29,759 nt of DNA from an uncultured Collinsella sp. (GTDB taxonomy: Bacteria > Actinomycetota > Coriobacteriia > Coriobacteriales > Coriobacteriaceae), in NCBI GenBank assembly GCA_958412345.1, contig CATYSO010000025.1:1-29759 (forward strand), in the 5' to 3' direction. Below the pieces are notes generated by a model. It searched no databases. It was not told the origin of the DNA and was given only the letters and a program-made list of their open reading frames with translations. Shown piece by piece: positions 15,953 through 23,546 of the stretch. Position 1 is the first letter of the stretch. The number at the start of each line of letters is the position of its first letter. The translations under genes were made by a program, and so were the position numbers.

Positions 15953-17017
15953 ATGAACAACAGCCTTCGCGGTCGCGACTACCTCAACATCCATGATCTC
16001 TCCTCCGAGGATTTCCGCTACCTCATCGATCTTGCCTGGAACCTTAAGGCCCAGAAGAAGTCCGGCGTCGACCAGCGTTACTTCCCCGGCAAGAACGTTC
16101 TCGCCAACTTTGAGTGGGGCTCGACCCGCACTCGTTGCGCGTTCGAGACCTCCTGCAACGACCTGGGCATGGGCTTCACCTATCTGACCAACTCCCACAT
16201 GGGCGACTGCGAGACCATCGAGGACGCCATGCGCGTCTTCAACGGCATGTACGATCTCATCGTCTATCGCGCTCAGAAGGACGAGCAGTTCCTCTATGAC
16301 ATCGCCGAGTTGGTTGACATTCCGGTTATCAACGCCCTTACGCTCGGCGACCACCCGACCCAGATGCTCGCTGACGCCCTCACGATGGAAGAGCAGTGGG
16401 GCGGCCTGCGCACGAGCCGCGGCAAGAAGATGGCTTTCGTTGGCAACTGCGCTGGCGCTCCGGTGTGGTATGGCCGTCTGTGTGCCATGCTCGACATGGA
16501 CTTCCTCGCCATCGGTCCCGATGACCTTCGTCACCAGATGTGCAAGGAAATGATCGAGGAGGTCGAGGCCTGCTACGCCAAGTACGCTCCTAACAGGACC
16601 TTCACCATCACCTCTGACCTTGATGCCCTGGATGGCGTTGACGTCATCGTTACCGAGGAGTGGCGCTATGTCAACCCCGAGTGCGGCGATGAGGTCCTGG
16701 ACCCCGACGACTACAACTCTTGGCTGGGCGACGCCGAGTCCCTGTATCCCTATCGCGTCACCAGCGAGCTGTGCAAGCGTACCAACAACCCCGACATCTT
16801 CTGCATGCACGAGCTCCCCTCTGTTCACAACGCAAATCACCGTGTTGGCAAGATGCTCCTCGACCGGTGCAAGAACGACCTCCATCGCGAGATCATCACC
16901 GAGGGCTTCGAGATCGCCGACGAGTGCTTCGAGGCCAACGCTTCGGTCATCTTCCGTGAGGCAGAGAATCGTCAACACACCATCAAGGCCGTTATGTGCG
17001 CCCTTCTGGGTCTCTAG
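15953..17017 (+). CDS. Ornithine/putrescine-type carbamoyltransferase, divergent amino-substrate site
   Basis: This is a 354-residue aspartate/ornithine carbamoyltransferase-superfamily enzyme. The carbamoyl-phosphate site is intact: STRTR (57-61), R106 and HPTQMLAD (134-141). The C-terminal EAENRQHTIKAVM helix is typical of ornithine carbamoyltransferases. The amino-substrate side differs: the usual HCLP is HELP (286-289), and the SMG loop region reads DVIVTEEWRYVNPE instead of DVWVSMG. It also stops right after the last core helix and so lacks the extra C-terminal helix I recall for enterococcal putrescine carbamoyltransferase. Placed after a deiminase, it probably phosphorolyses the ureido product to an amine plus carbamoyl phosphate; N-carbamoylputrescine is the first guess but is not proven. 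The RBS is AAAGGAAA. It is followed after 11 bases by the second OFA transporter. No carbamate kinase gene is in the window. Confidence 0.8.
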   Translation: MNNSLRGRDYLNIHDLSSEDFRYLIDLAWNLKAQKKSGVDQRYFPGKNVLANFEWGSTRTRCAFETSCNDLGMGFTYLTNSHMGDCETIEDAMRVFNGMYDLIVYRAQKDEQFLYDIAELVDIPVINALTLGDHPTQMLADALTMEEQWGGLRTSRGKKMAFVGNCAGAPVWYGRLCAMLDMDFLAIGPDDLRHQMCKEMIEEVEACYAKYAPNRTFTITSDLDALDGVDVIVTEEWRYVNPECGDEVLDPDDYNSWLGDAESLYPYRVTSELCKRTNNPDIFCMHELPSVHNANHRVGKMLLDRCKNDLHREIITEGFEIADECFEANASVIFREAENRQHTIKAVMCALLGL

Positions 17018-17028
17018 GAGCTGTATCA

Positions 17029-18294
17029 ATGGAAAATGCAAAGCTAAAGAGCAGCAAGGTTTACGCATGGGTTCTCGTAATCGCGCTCGGCCTCATGTCT
17101 GCTGGCACGACCGGATCCTATAGCGTAATCGCCGGCTCCTTCGTCGCGCCCGTGTGTGAGGAGTTCGGGTTTGACTACTCCATCTTCTCGTATTACTTCA
17201 CCGCGACGCTCATCGGTCTTGCGGCGGCGCTTCCGTTTGTCGGAAAACTCATCCCCAAGGTTGTTGGCAAGGTTTGGCTCCCCGTCGTCGAGCTTATTCT
17301 GCTCGTCGCCGGCGCGGGCATGGCTTTCTACACCGAGGTCTGGATGTTCATCGCCGCTGGCGCCCTGATTGGCGTTTGCTTCGCCTTCACCACCGGCGTT
17401 GCCATGTCCGATGTTATCGACCAGTGGTTCCAAAAATCCGGTGGCCTGGCAATTGGCCTCGCTTGGGCTGTAAACTCGATTTACATGCTCATCATGAGTC
17501 CTGTCATCACCTCTGTTATTGAGGCCGCCGGTTGGAGGACTGGTTATCTGGTACTCGCTGGCGTCTCCGCCGTGCTGATTCTTCCCGCCTCTATCCTGAT
17601 CATCCGCTACAAGCCTCAGGACAAGGGCATGCTGCCCTACGGTTATGTCGAAGGCGAGACGGCCGCTGAGACCGAGGAAACGTCCGAGGAAAGCGTCCGA
17701 GGCGTTAGCTATGCGCGCGCCATCAAGTCGCCTGCTTTCTTCTTCTGCATCGGCTTCCTTTGCCTCGTTCAGCTCACCTGCTGCATGAACCAGCTCTTCC
17801 CCACGTATGCCTCCGAGGTCGGCTTTAACCCCATGGTGGGTGGCTTTATGGTTTCTGCCGCATCGCTCTTCGACCTGTTCCTTAACCCAATCGTTGGCAC
17901 CACCTGCGATAAGTTTGGAAGCACGAAAGCCATCCTGGGTTGGCTCGCCGTCTCCATCCTCTCCTTTGTTATGCTCATGATGAGCAGCGGCAACTCGACG
18001 CTCAGCATCCTTGCCGCAGGCGTGAACGACGTCATGTATGTCATTGCCGGCACTGCTCTGACCGTTTTGGTCATGGATGTCTTTGGCTCCCGTGATTTCG
18101 GCCGCATTTTCGCGCTGATTTGCTCCGTAGGCTATATCGTCGGCGCCTTCGGCATGCCCGTTATGATGAAAGTCTATGAGCTTGCCGGCTCTTTCCAGGG
18201 CGTATTTATCTTCTGCATCGCATGCAACGTCATCATCGGTCTGTTCTTGCTGCTGGCCAAGAAGACCGGAAAGAACCTCTCCTGGGACGAATAG
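17029..18294 (+). CDS. OFA-type major facilitator transporter (second copy)
   Basis: This 421-residue, roughly 12-helix MFS protein is paralogous to the transporter at 12371-13651. Shared blocks include IALGLMSAGTTG, AGSFVAPVCEEFGFDYS, WMFIAAGALIGVCFAFTTGV, LTCCMNQLFPTYASEVGFNP and SVGYIVGAFGMPVMMKVYEL. The start at 17029 has TAGGAG 8 bases upstream. It begins 11 bases after the carbamoyltransferase stop codon, so the two are almost certainly cotranscribed. That makes it the best candidate to import the deiminase substrate or to exchange it for the amine product. Canonical agmatine/putrescine antiporters belong to the APC superfamily, so an MFS protein in this position is unusual. A terminator follows. 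Confidence 0.87.
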   Translation: MENAKLKSSKVYAWVLVIALGLMSAGTTGSYSVIAGSFVAPVCEEFGFDYSIFSYYFTATLIGLAAALPFVGKLIPKVVGKVWLPVVELILLVAGAGMAFYTEVWMFIAAGALIGVCFAFTTGVAMSDVIDQWFQKSGGLAIGLAWAVNSIYMLIMSPVITSVIEAAGWRTGYLVLAGVSAVLILPASILIIRYKPQDKGMLPYGYVEGETAAETEETSEESVRGVSYARAIKSPAFFFCIGFLCLVQLTCCMNQLFPTYASEVGFNPMVGGFMVSAASLFDLFLNPIVGTTCDKFGSTKAILGWLAVSILSFVMLMMSSGNSTLSILAAGVNDVMYVIAGTALTVLVMDVFGSRDFGRIFALICSVGYIVGAFGMPVMMKVYELAGSFQGVFIFCIACNVIIGLFLLLAKKTGKNLSWDE

Positions 18295-18345
18295 ACTAAG
18301 CTCGTTTTAGGTATGGTCGCCAGGACATACTACGCGTCCTGTTTG

Positions 18346-18374
18346 GGGCATCGGCTTACGCTGATGCCCTTTTT
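18346..18374 (+). terminator. Terminator after the deiminase-carbamoyltransferase-transporter unit
   Basis: GGGCATCGGC (18346-18355), a 4-base TTAC loop and GCTGATGCCC (18360-18369) form a 10-base stem with one G-T pair, directly followed by TTTTT. Confidence 0.9.
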
Positions 18375-18416
18375 GTGTTCGGCATCCAAAGCGAAGGGAC
18401 CGCCCCATTGCCGCGT

Positions 18417-18492
18417 CCCGTTCGTTTTTGCCCGGTTCGTTACATTCCTCACTGGTGTCGGCAAAAAATGGGGATAGAGTAGGACAAACGCG
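18417..18492 (+). repeat. Dispersed 76-base repeat family C, copy 2
   Basis: This matches 12126-12201 over about 76 bases (CCCGTTCGTTTTTG ... ACATTCCTCACTGGTGTCG ... ATAGAGTAGGACAAACGCG). As with copy 1, it lies after the end of one transcript and 60-170 bases before the start codon of the next plus-strand transport gene. Function unknown; it could be a mobile relic, a promoter-proximal element or an RNA. Confidence 0.85.
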
Positions 18493-18552
18493 TCGAATAC
18501 GAACGGCGGGGGAGAGCGGGCGAGGGCGCCCGCGTGGGAGAGGTTGCCGTCC

Positions 18553-21500
18553 ATGCTGGAGCTCAAAGGTATTTGCAAAAGGTACGTTACGCAGTCGTTT
18601 ACGCAGGTAGCGCTCGATAACGTAAGCCTGGCTTTTCGCGACAACGAGTTCGTGGCCATTCTGGGTCCTTCGGGCTCGGGTAAAACCACGATGCTCAACG
18701 TTATTGGCGGACTGGACCATTTTGACTCGGGCGACCTGTTGATCGACGGTATTTCGACAAAGGACTTCCGTGATCGCGATTGGGATGCCTATCGCAACAA
18801 CCGCATCGGCTTTGTGTTCCAGAGCTATAACCTCATTCCGCATCAGACCATCTTGGAAAACGTGGAGCTGGCGCTCACACTCACGGGCGTGGGACATGCC
18901 GAGCGCCGACAGCGTGCGCGCAAGGCGCTCGAGGCGGTCGGCCTGGGCGAGCACGTTAACAAGCGCCCGAGCCAGCTTTCGGGCGGACAGATGCAGCGCG
19001 TGGCCATTGCCCGGGCCCTGATCAACGATCCCGAGATCGTGCTGGCAGACGAGCCGACCGGCGCCCTGGACTCAACGACGTCCGTGCAAGTCATGGACTT
19101 GCTCAAGGAGGTTGCGCGCGACCGCCTGGTCATCATGGTTACGCACAACCCCGAGCTGGCGTACCAATACGCCACGCGCATCGTTAACCTGGCGGACGGC
19201 AAAATCACCGATGATTCCGATCCCTTTGACGCCGCTGGGGCTGCGCGTCGCGAAGCCAAGCCCACGCGTAAAACCTCGATGAGCTTTGTGACGGCGCTGG
19301 GGCTTTCGGCCCGCAACCTCATGACCAAAAAGGGCCGCACGGCCATGACGGCTTTTGCGGGCTCGATTGGCATTATCGGTATCGCGGCGATTCTGGCACT
19401 CTCCAACGGTGTGAACAACTACATCAAAAAGGTCGAGGAGGATACGCTTTCGAGCTATCCGCTTACCATTTCCAAGCAGGATTACGACCTGTCGTCCATG
19501 ATGGGTGGGCATGGGACCGCGGAGGATAGTGAGGACGCGAGCGATGCATCTGCCGGCGCGGACGGCTCGGTCAAGAAGTCCGATAAGATTCCCGTGGTCA
19601 CGGCCGTAAAGGACATGTTTGCGAGCGTAAAGTCCAACGACATGACGAGCTTTAAGGCGTGGCTCGATGCCGGTGGCGATGGTATCGATAAAGACGTCAA
19701 CGCCATTCAGTACGGCTATGGCGTAACGCCGGTTGTCTATCGCGCAGGCAAGGGAGACGAGAAGCCCGTGCGTCTGGTGCCCAACGCGATGACCGAGGCC
19801 ATGAGCGGCGGCGCGAGCTCGGCGGCAACGGTGAGCATGGACTCCATGGGAACCTCGGTCTTTAACGAGATGATCGACGACCAGAGCCTGCTCGACAGCC
19901 AGTACGATGTCGTCGCCGGCCATTGGCCCACGTCTGCCAACGAAGCCGTGATGGTGCTTTCGAGCCGTGGTACGGTGGGCGACTATACGCTCTATAGCAT
20001 CGGCGCGCTGGATATCGATGAACTCAACAGCTTGGTTAACAGTGCCATGACGGCCGACGGCAAGGTCGAGACGTCGGAGACCATTACGGATTTTACGTAC
20101 GACGATGCGCTGTCCACCACGTTTAAGGTGTTGTCGCCGGCCGATGCTTATCGCAAAAATGACGAGACGGGCACGTGGACTGACATGTCCAACGACGCCG
20201 ACTATATGGCTGCCAAGGTTGCCGACGGGATCGACGTGCGCATTGTGGGCGTGGTGCGACCCAACGAGACGGCCAACGCGAGTGCCCTTTCGCCCGGTAT
20301 CGCCTACACACATGCGCTGACTCGCCAGCTTATGGAGCGCGCAGCCGATTCGCAGATCGTGCAGGAACAGCTTGCGCATCCCGAGACGGATATCTTTACT
20401 GGCAAGTCTTTCGATGAGTTGCAAAGTGAGGCCAAGCAGGGTGTGGACCTGGGCAGCATGTTTAACGTGGACGAGGCGGCGCTCAAGAGTGCGTTCTCGT
20501 TCGATGCGTCTGCGCTCTCTGGTGCGACCGGCGGTATGGATCTTTCGGGTCTTGACTTGTCCGGGTTGGATATCGACCTTTCGGGCGTTGGCAAGGATAT
20601 CGACTTCAGCGACATCATGGCCAAGGCGCCGACCCCCGATTTCTCGGGCGTCTTCGATGGCTTGGAGCTCACGCCCGAGCAGATGCAGCAAGTGGGGGCG
20701 CTCGCCAACCAGCTGTTCACGGGCTTTATGCAGTCGGATCAGTTTAAGGCCCTGACGCCCGAGGATCTTAAGGACGCATCGAAGCTTGCCGCCGCGTTCT
20801 CGGCGTATCTTGAGAACGATGCCGCGGCGCAGCAATGCCTAGCTCAGCTCAAGGCGCTAGGCGGCGATGCCTTGGCCGAGCGCCTGCAACAGGCGATGAC
20901 CGACTACGTGCAAAAGCAGTTGGCTCCGTATCTGCAGCAGGCTATGCACCAGGTGATGAAGGCGATCAGCGACCAGATTGCGACGAGTGTGTCGTCCCAG
21001 CTCAAAGCGGGCGCGGCGGGGCTCATGGGGCAAATGGCGACGCAGATGTCTTCGAGTTTTGCCAACCTGGCGAGCGCCATGCACGTGGATGCGAGTGCCT
21101 TTGCCCGTGCCATCCACTTCAACATGGATGCCGAGGACCTGAGCTCTCTCATGATGAGTTACGCCAAGTCATCGCAGCTTACCTACGACAACAACCTGAC
21201 CACGCTGGGTTATGCGGACGAGGCTGACCCCATTTCGGTCAAGATTTTCCCGCGCGACTTTGAGGCAAAGGAGCGTGTGCTCGACCATATCGATGCGTAT
21301 AACAAGCAGGTCAAGGCTGCCGGCCATGATGAGCAGGCAATCTCGTACACCGACTACATGGGCATCATCATGGGCTCGGTGACCGACATCGTGAACACCA
21401 TCAGCTTGGTGCTCATCGCGTTTGTGAGCATCAGCCTGGTGGTGAGCTCCATCATGATCGGCATCATCACCTATATCAGCGTGCTGGAGCGCAAAAAGGA

Positions 21501-21801
21501 GATCGGTATCCTGCGTGCCATTGGCGCGTCGAAGCGCAACGTGGCCAACGTGTTCAATGCCGAGACCTTTATCGAAGGCCTCATCGCCGGCGTCTTTGCT
21601 GTCGTTGTCGTGGTGCTCGTGAGCTTACCGGTCAATGCCTGGGCGCTTGCGACCAAGCAGGTTCCCAACCTGATGAGTCTGCCCGTGCAGGATGCGCTGG
21701 TGCTCATTGCGATCTCGGTACTGCTGACGGTCGTCGCCGGCCTGCTGCCGGCCCGCAGCGCGTCCAAAAAGGATCCCGTGGAGGCCCTGCGCTCCGAATA
21801 A
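18553..21801 (+). CDS. Fused ABC transporter: MacB/LolD-type ATPase plus FtsX-like permease
   Basis: This is a 1082-residue single-chain transporter half. Residues 1-225 are an ABC ATPase with Walker A (GPSGSGKTT, 38-46), Q loop (Gln90), signature LSGGQMQR (142-149), Walker B (EIVLADEPTG, 161-170) and His198. TM1 is at about 264-284. A very large extracytoplasmic domain of roughly 650 residues follows. The C-terminus has three more helices with the FtsX hallmark VLERKKEIGILRAIGAS and ends DPVEALRSE. This layout is the type VII mechanotransmission class, in which conformational work acts on the cell envelope, peptides or lipoproteins without moving substrate through the membrane. The extracytoplasmic domain carries a short Leu-Ser-Gly-Leu-Asp repeat (about 20535-20620) and long amphipathic helices. 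ATG 18553 was chosen with GAGAGG 9 bases upstream; no separate partner gene is adjacent. Confidence 0.93.
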   Translation: MLELKGICKRYVTQSFTQVALDNVSLAFRDNEFVAILGPSGSGKTTMLNVIGGLDHFDSGDLLIDGISTKDFRDRDWDAYRNNRIGFVFQSYNLIPHQTILENVELALTLTGVGHAERRQRARKALEAVGLGEHVNKRPSQLSGGQMQRVAIARALINDPEIVLADEPTGALDSTTSVQVMDLLKEVARDRLVIMVTHNPELAYQYATRIVNLADGKITDDSDPFDAAGAARREAKPTRKTSMSFVTALGLSARNLMTKKGRTAMTAFAGSIGIIGIAAILALSNGVNNYIKKVEEDTLSSYPLTISKQDYDLSSMMGGHGTAEDSEDASDASAGADGSVKKSDKIPVVTAVKDMFASVKSNDMTSFKAWLDAGGDGIDKDVNAIQYGYGVTPVVYRAGKGDEKPVRLVPNAMTEAMSGGASSAATVSMDSMGTSVFNEMIDDQSLLDSQYDVVAGHWPTSANEAVMVLSSRGTVGDYTLYSIGALDIDELNSLVNSAMTADGKVETSETITDFTYDDALSTTFKVLSPADAYRKNDETGTWTDMSNDADYMAAKVADGIDVRIVGVVRPNETANASALSPGIAYTHALTRQLMERAADSQIVQEQLAHPETDIFTGKSFDELQSEAKQGVDLGSMFNVDEAALKSAFSFDASALSGATGGMDLSGLDLSGLDIDLSGVGKDIDFSDIMAKAPTPDFSGVFDGLELTPEQMQQVGALANQLFTGFMQSDQFKALTPEDLKDASKLAAAFSAYLENDAAAQQCLAQLKALGGDALAERLQQAMTDYVQKQLAPYLQQAMHQVMKAISDQIATSVSSQLKAGAAGLMGQMATQMSSSFANLASAMHVDASAFARAIHFNMDAEDLSSLMMSYAKSSQLTYDNNLTTLGYADEADPISVKIFPRDFEAKERVLDHIDAYNKQVKAAGHDEQAISYTDYMGIIMGSVTDIVNTISLVLIAFVSISLVVSSIMIGIITYISVLERKKEIGILRAIGASKRNVANVFNAETFIEGLIAGVFAVVVVVLVSLPVNAWALATKQVPNLMSLPVQDALVLIAISVLLTVVAGLLPARSASKKDPVEALRSE

Positions 21802-21832
21802 TGTGACAAAGGGACGGTCCCTTTGTCACATT
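21800..21832. repeat. Dispersed palindrome family A, copy 2 (perfect)
   Basis: AATGTGACAAAGGGAC (21800-21815), one G, then GTCCCTTTGTCACATT (21817-21832) is a perfect 16-base inverted repeat. Its first bases are part of the stop codon of the ABC transporter gene. Confidence 0.9.
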
Positions 21833-21851
21833 GAGGCCCTTGCGAAATCGG

Positions 21852-22029
21852 GGTCTAATACTATTCCCGAGAAGTGAACGAGTCAAAATGGACCCTCGAA
21901 GCATCGGCACTTTTGATAGGCTATTTCCTGCGGTTTTGCCAGTCAAATCCTGCGGGTTTGGCGTCAAAAAATGTCGATGCTTCGGGGGTCCAAAAACGGT
22001 CGTTCACTTCTCGGAAAAAGTATTAGACC
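21852..22029. repeat. Long imperfect inverted repeat between convergent genes
   Basis: The left arm (from about 21852) reads GGTCTAATACTATTCCCGAG, then AAGTGAACGA and CGAAGCATCG. The right arm (ending at 22029, read on the minus strand) reads GGTCTAATACTTTTTCCGAG, then AAGTGAACGA and CGAAGCATCG. The arms are about 65-70 bases with scattered mismatches. The loop holds two near-copies of a roughly 22-base unit with TCCTGCGG, TTTTG/TTTGG and GTCAAA. It sits between the stop codons of the ABC transporter and the minus-strand membrane protein. It could fold into one long hairpin in either transcript, or be a MITE-like relic. Confidence 0.8.
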
Positions 22030-22042
22030 TCGCCGCGCAGGG

Positions 22043-23179
22043 TTAGCGGACATCAGCAACGTAGAGCGTGAGGCGGATACTTGGATGGGTGTACTCGTCA
22101 AACTCGTCCTCGGGGTCCGTGTCAAATGAGCAGTACGTTTTGATGGGGTCGTCACTCGTTCTGATAGAGATTCTCTTGTAGAGCGAACCGCTCAAAAAGG
22201 CCTGCCTAAACTCTTCGGGGAGCTTCTGCGGTGCTAGGAGCTCAGGGCTTACGGTCTTGACGTCTATGGTTTGGACGACAGAGGAAAGCTCGTCAAAGTC
22301 GAGTTCGGTACGGGCGAGGTTGTCCTCGAGGCTCGCATCGGGGTCGATCTCTGCCGTGTAGCTCACTCCTGTGAGCGTTCCCTTGTTGTCAAAATCCAGG
22401 TATGTATAGGTCTTCTGGGTATCGGAGTCGCCGTCGCGCAGATAACCGCGGACGTGGTAGCCGTAATCTTGATATCGCTCGTAGGGGTCATCGGCGGACA
22501 CGTACTCGCATGAGGGCTCCAGCGCCTTGCGGGCGATAGCGATCTGCTCGGCCGCAGCCGCGGCGTTCTCCTGCATCTCGATGTTTCCTTGCGCCAGCTG
22601 CGGGATATAGGCACCGCATACGATTGCGAGGGGCAGCGCCACAAGCGCGATGATCCACTTTTTTGCACGGGGGATAGGCACACCGCAGGCCTCTGCCATG
22701 GCTTTTGCGTTGGCGAAGCTCTCGACAAGCACATCTGCTGTGGTGGCGACGGTGCCTACGGCGGCAGCGACTTCTGCCGCGCCGGCCAGGTTGCGTGCAC
22801 TCTCGTTGTCGCTGTTCTTAAGCAGACGCGCCGCTGCCTGCGTGCCAACAGCGCTTGCGATTTGTGCCGAGCGGTCTTTCTCGCTTTGCTCAACGGCGAG
22901 CCGGTGCTGCATTTTCTTCCACTGCTTGCCGCGCATCCCAAGGCGCGGTGCGAGGGCGCAGTAGCAGAAGATGACGAGCTCGATGGCGGCGAGCAGCAAG
23001 GCTGCCATCATGCCCGTCTCTTGGAAGCCTTCGTGATGGAAGACGATGTCGTCGATCATTTCGAAGGGAATGATCAGTGAGGGCAGCACGAATGCCATAG
23101 CAAGCGCCGCGCCGGCAACCTTGGGACAGACGCAGTACCGCTGGATGCGTTTCTTTTCTTGCTCGGCGAGCTGCTGCAT
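22043..23179 (-). CDS. Membrane protein of unknown function with three predicted helices
   Basis: This is a 378-residue protein that I do not recognise. Residues about 21-40 and 57-77 are hydrophobic helices. A charged, Ala-rich helical stretch (about 85-165, including AVGTQAAARLLKNSDNESARN) probably lies in the cytoplasm. A third helix spans about 174-192 (WIIALVALPLAIVCGAYIP). Residues about 200-378 form a soluble, acidic C-terminal region, presumably outside, with YVSADDPYERYQDYGYHVRG and YLDFDNKGTLTGVSYTAEID hinting at a beta-rich fold. The RBS before ATG 23179 is weak (GAGG). It is convergent with the ABC transporter gene, and nothing nearby suggests a shared job. Confidence 0.75.
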   Translation of the reverse strand: MQQLAEQEKKRIQRYCVCPKVAGAALAMAFVLPSLIIPFEMIDDIVFHHEGFQETGMMAALLLAAIELVIFCYCALAPRLGMRGKQWKKMQHRLAVEQSEKDRSAQIASAVGTQAAARLLKNSDNESARNLAGAAEVAAAVGTVATTADVLVESFANAKAMAEACGVPIPRAKKWIIALVALPLAIVCGAYIPQLAQGNIEMQENAAAAAEQIAIARKALEPSCEYVSADDPYERYQDYGYHVRGYLRDGDSDTQKTYTYLDFDNKGTLTGVSYTAEIDPDASLEDNLARTELDFDELSSVVQTIDVKTVSPELLAPQKLPEEFRQAFLSGSLYKRISIRTSDDPIKTYCSFDTDPEDEFDEYTHPSIRLTLYVADVR

Positions 23180-23546
23180 GGGGCCTCGACTCTCATCGTT
23201 TTTCGGGGGCGATGCGCACGCACTCTTGAGTATAGATGAGTGGAGGGTGTCTGTTGTTCAGACATGACGGTCAATAGCGTGCTGTTGGTGATTGTTCGAT
23301 CGCGAGCGTCGTCTTTTGGAGCATGAAGTCGCTACCAAAGGATAAGTGGCGAATGAGAGAGCTGCTGTGGGGCGGCCCTTCTAGTTGTTTGTGGGCGCCA
23401 TTCACCTTCGTTGCACAGGGACGGTTGGAGGGCTGGTTGGCGTCAAGTAACCGCCTCCGCCTTGTGAGCCGCCTCAAGGACAAGGCATAATGCATGTGAC
23501 AAAGGGACGGCCCCTTGTCGCATTCGTTGATATGAGAGAAGAGTAG
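23180..23546. other. Gene-free divergent region with candidate promoters
   Basis: There is no convincing gene in these 367 bases between divergently transcribed genes. A possible -10 box for the minus-strand membrane protein is TATACT (plus positions 23229-23234), without a clear -35. A possible promoter for the dihydrouridine synthase is TTGTGA (23462-23467), an 18-base spacer and CATAAT (23486-23491). The degraded third copy of palindrome family A lies downstream of it. Confidence 0.4.
23494..23523. repeat. Dispersed palindrome family A, copy 3 (degraded)
   Basis: ATGTGACAAAGGGAC, one base, then GCCCCTTGTCGCAT keeps the left arm exactly but has changes in the right arm. It lies 23 bases before the dihydrouridine synthase start codon, so unlike the other copies it would be in a 5' leader. 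Confidence 0.75.

Noticed and set aside
15929..17068. 379-codon minus-strand open frame opposite the carbamoyltransferase gene
   Set aside because: Same cause: it mirrors a conserved coding frame and has no recognisable motif or RBS.
14593..18294. Considered as a standard arginine deiminase (ADI) operon
   Set aside because: The deiminase has agmatine-deiminase-family motifs, there is no ArcD-type antiporter and no carbamate kinase.
19072..20835. 587-codon minus-strand open frame opposite the ABC transporter
   Set aside because: Its Arg/His-rich, low-complexity translation is typical of antisense shadow frames.
21852..22029. Long hairpin considered as a retron msr-msd
   Set aside because: There is no reverse transcriptase gene nearby; the neighbours are an ABC transporter and a membrane protein.
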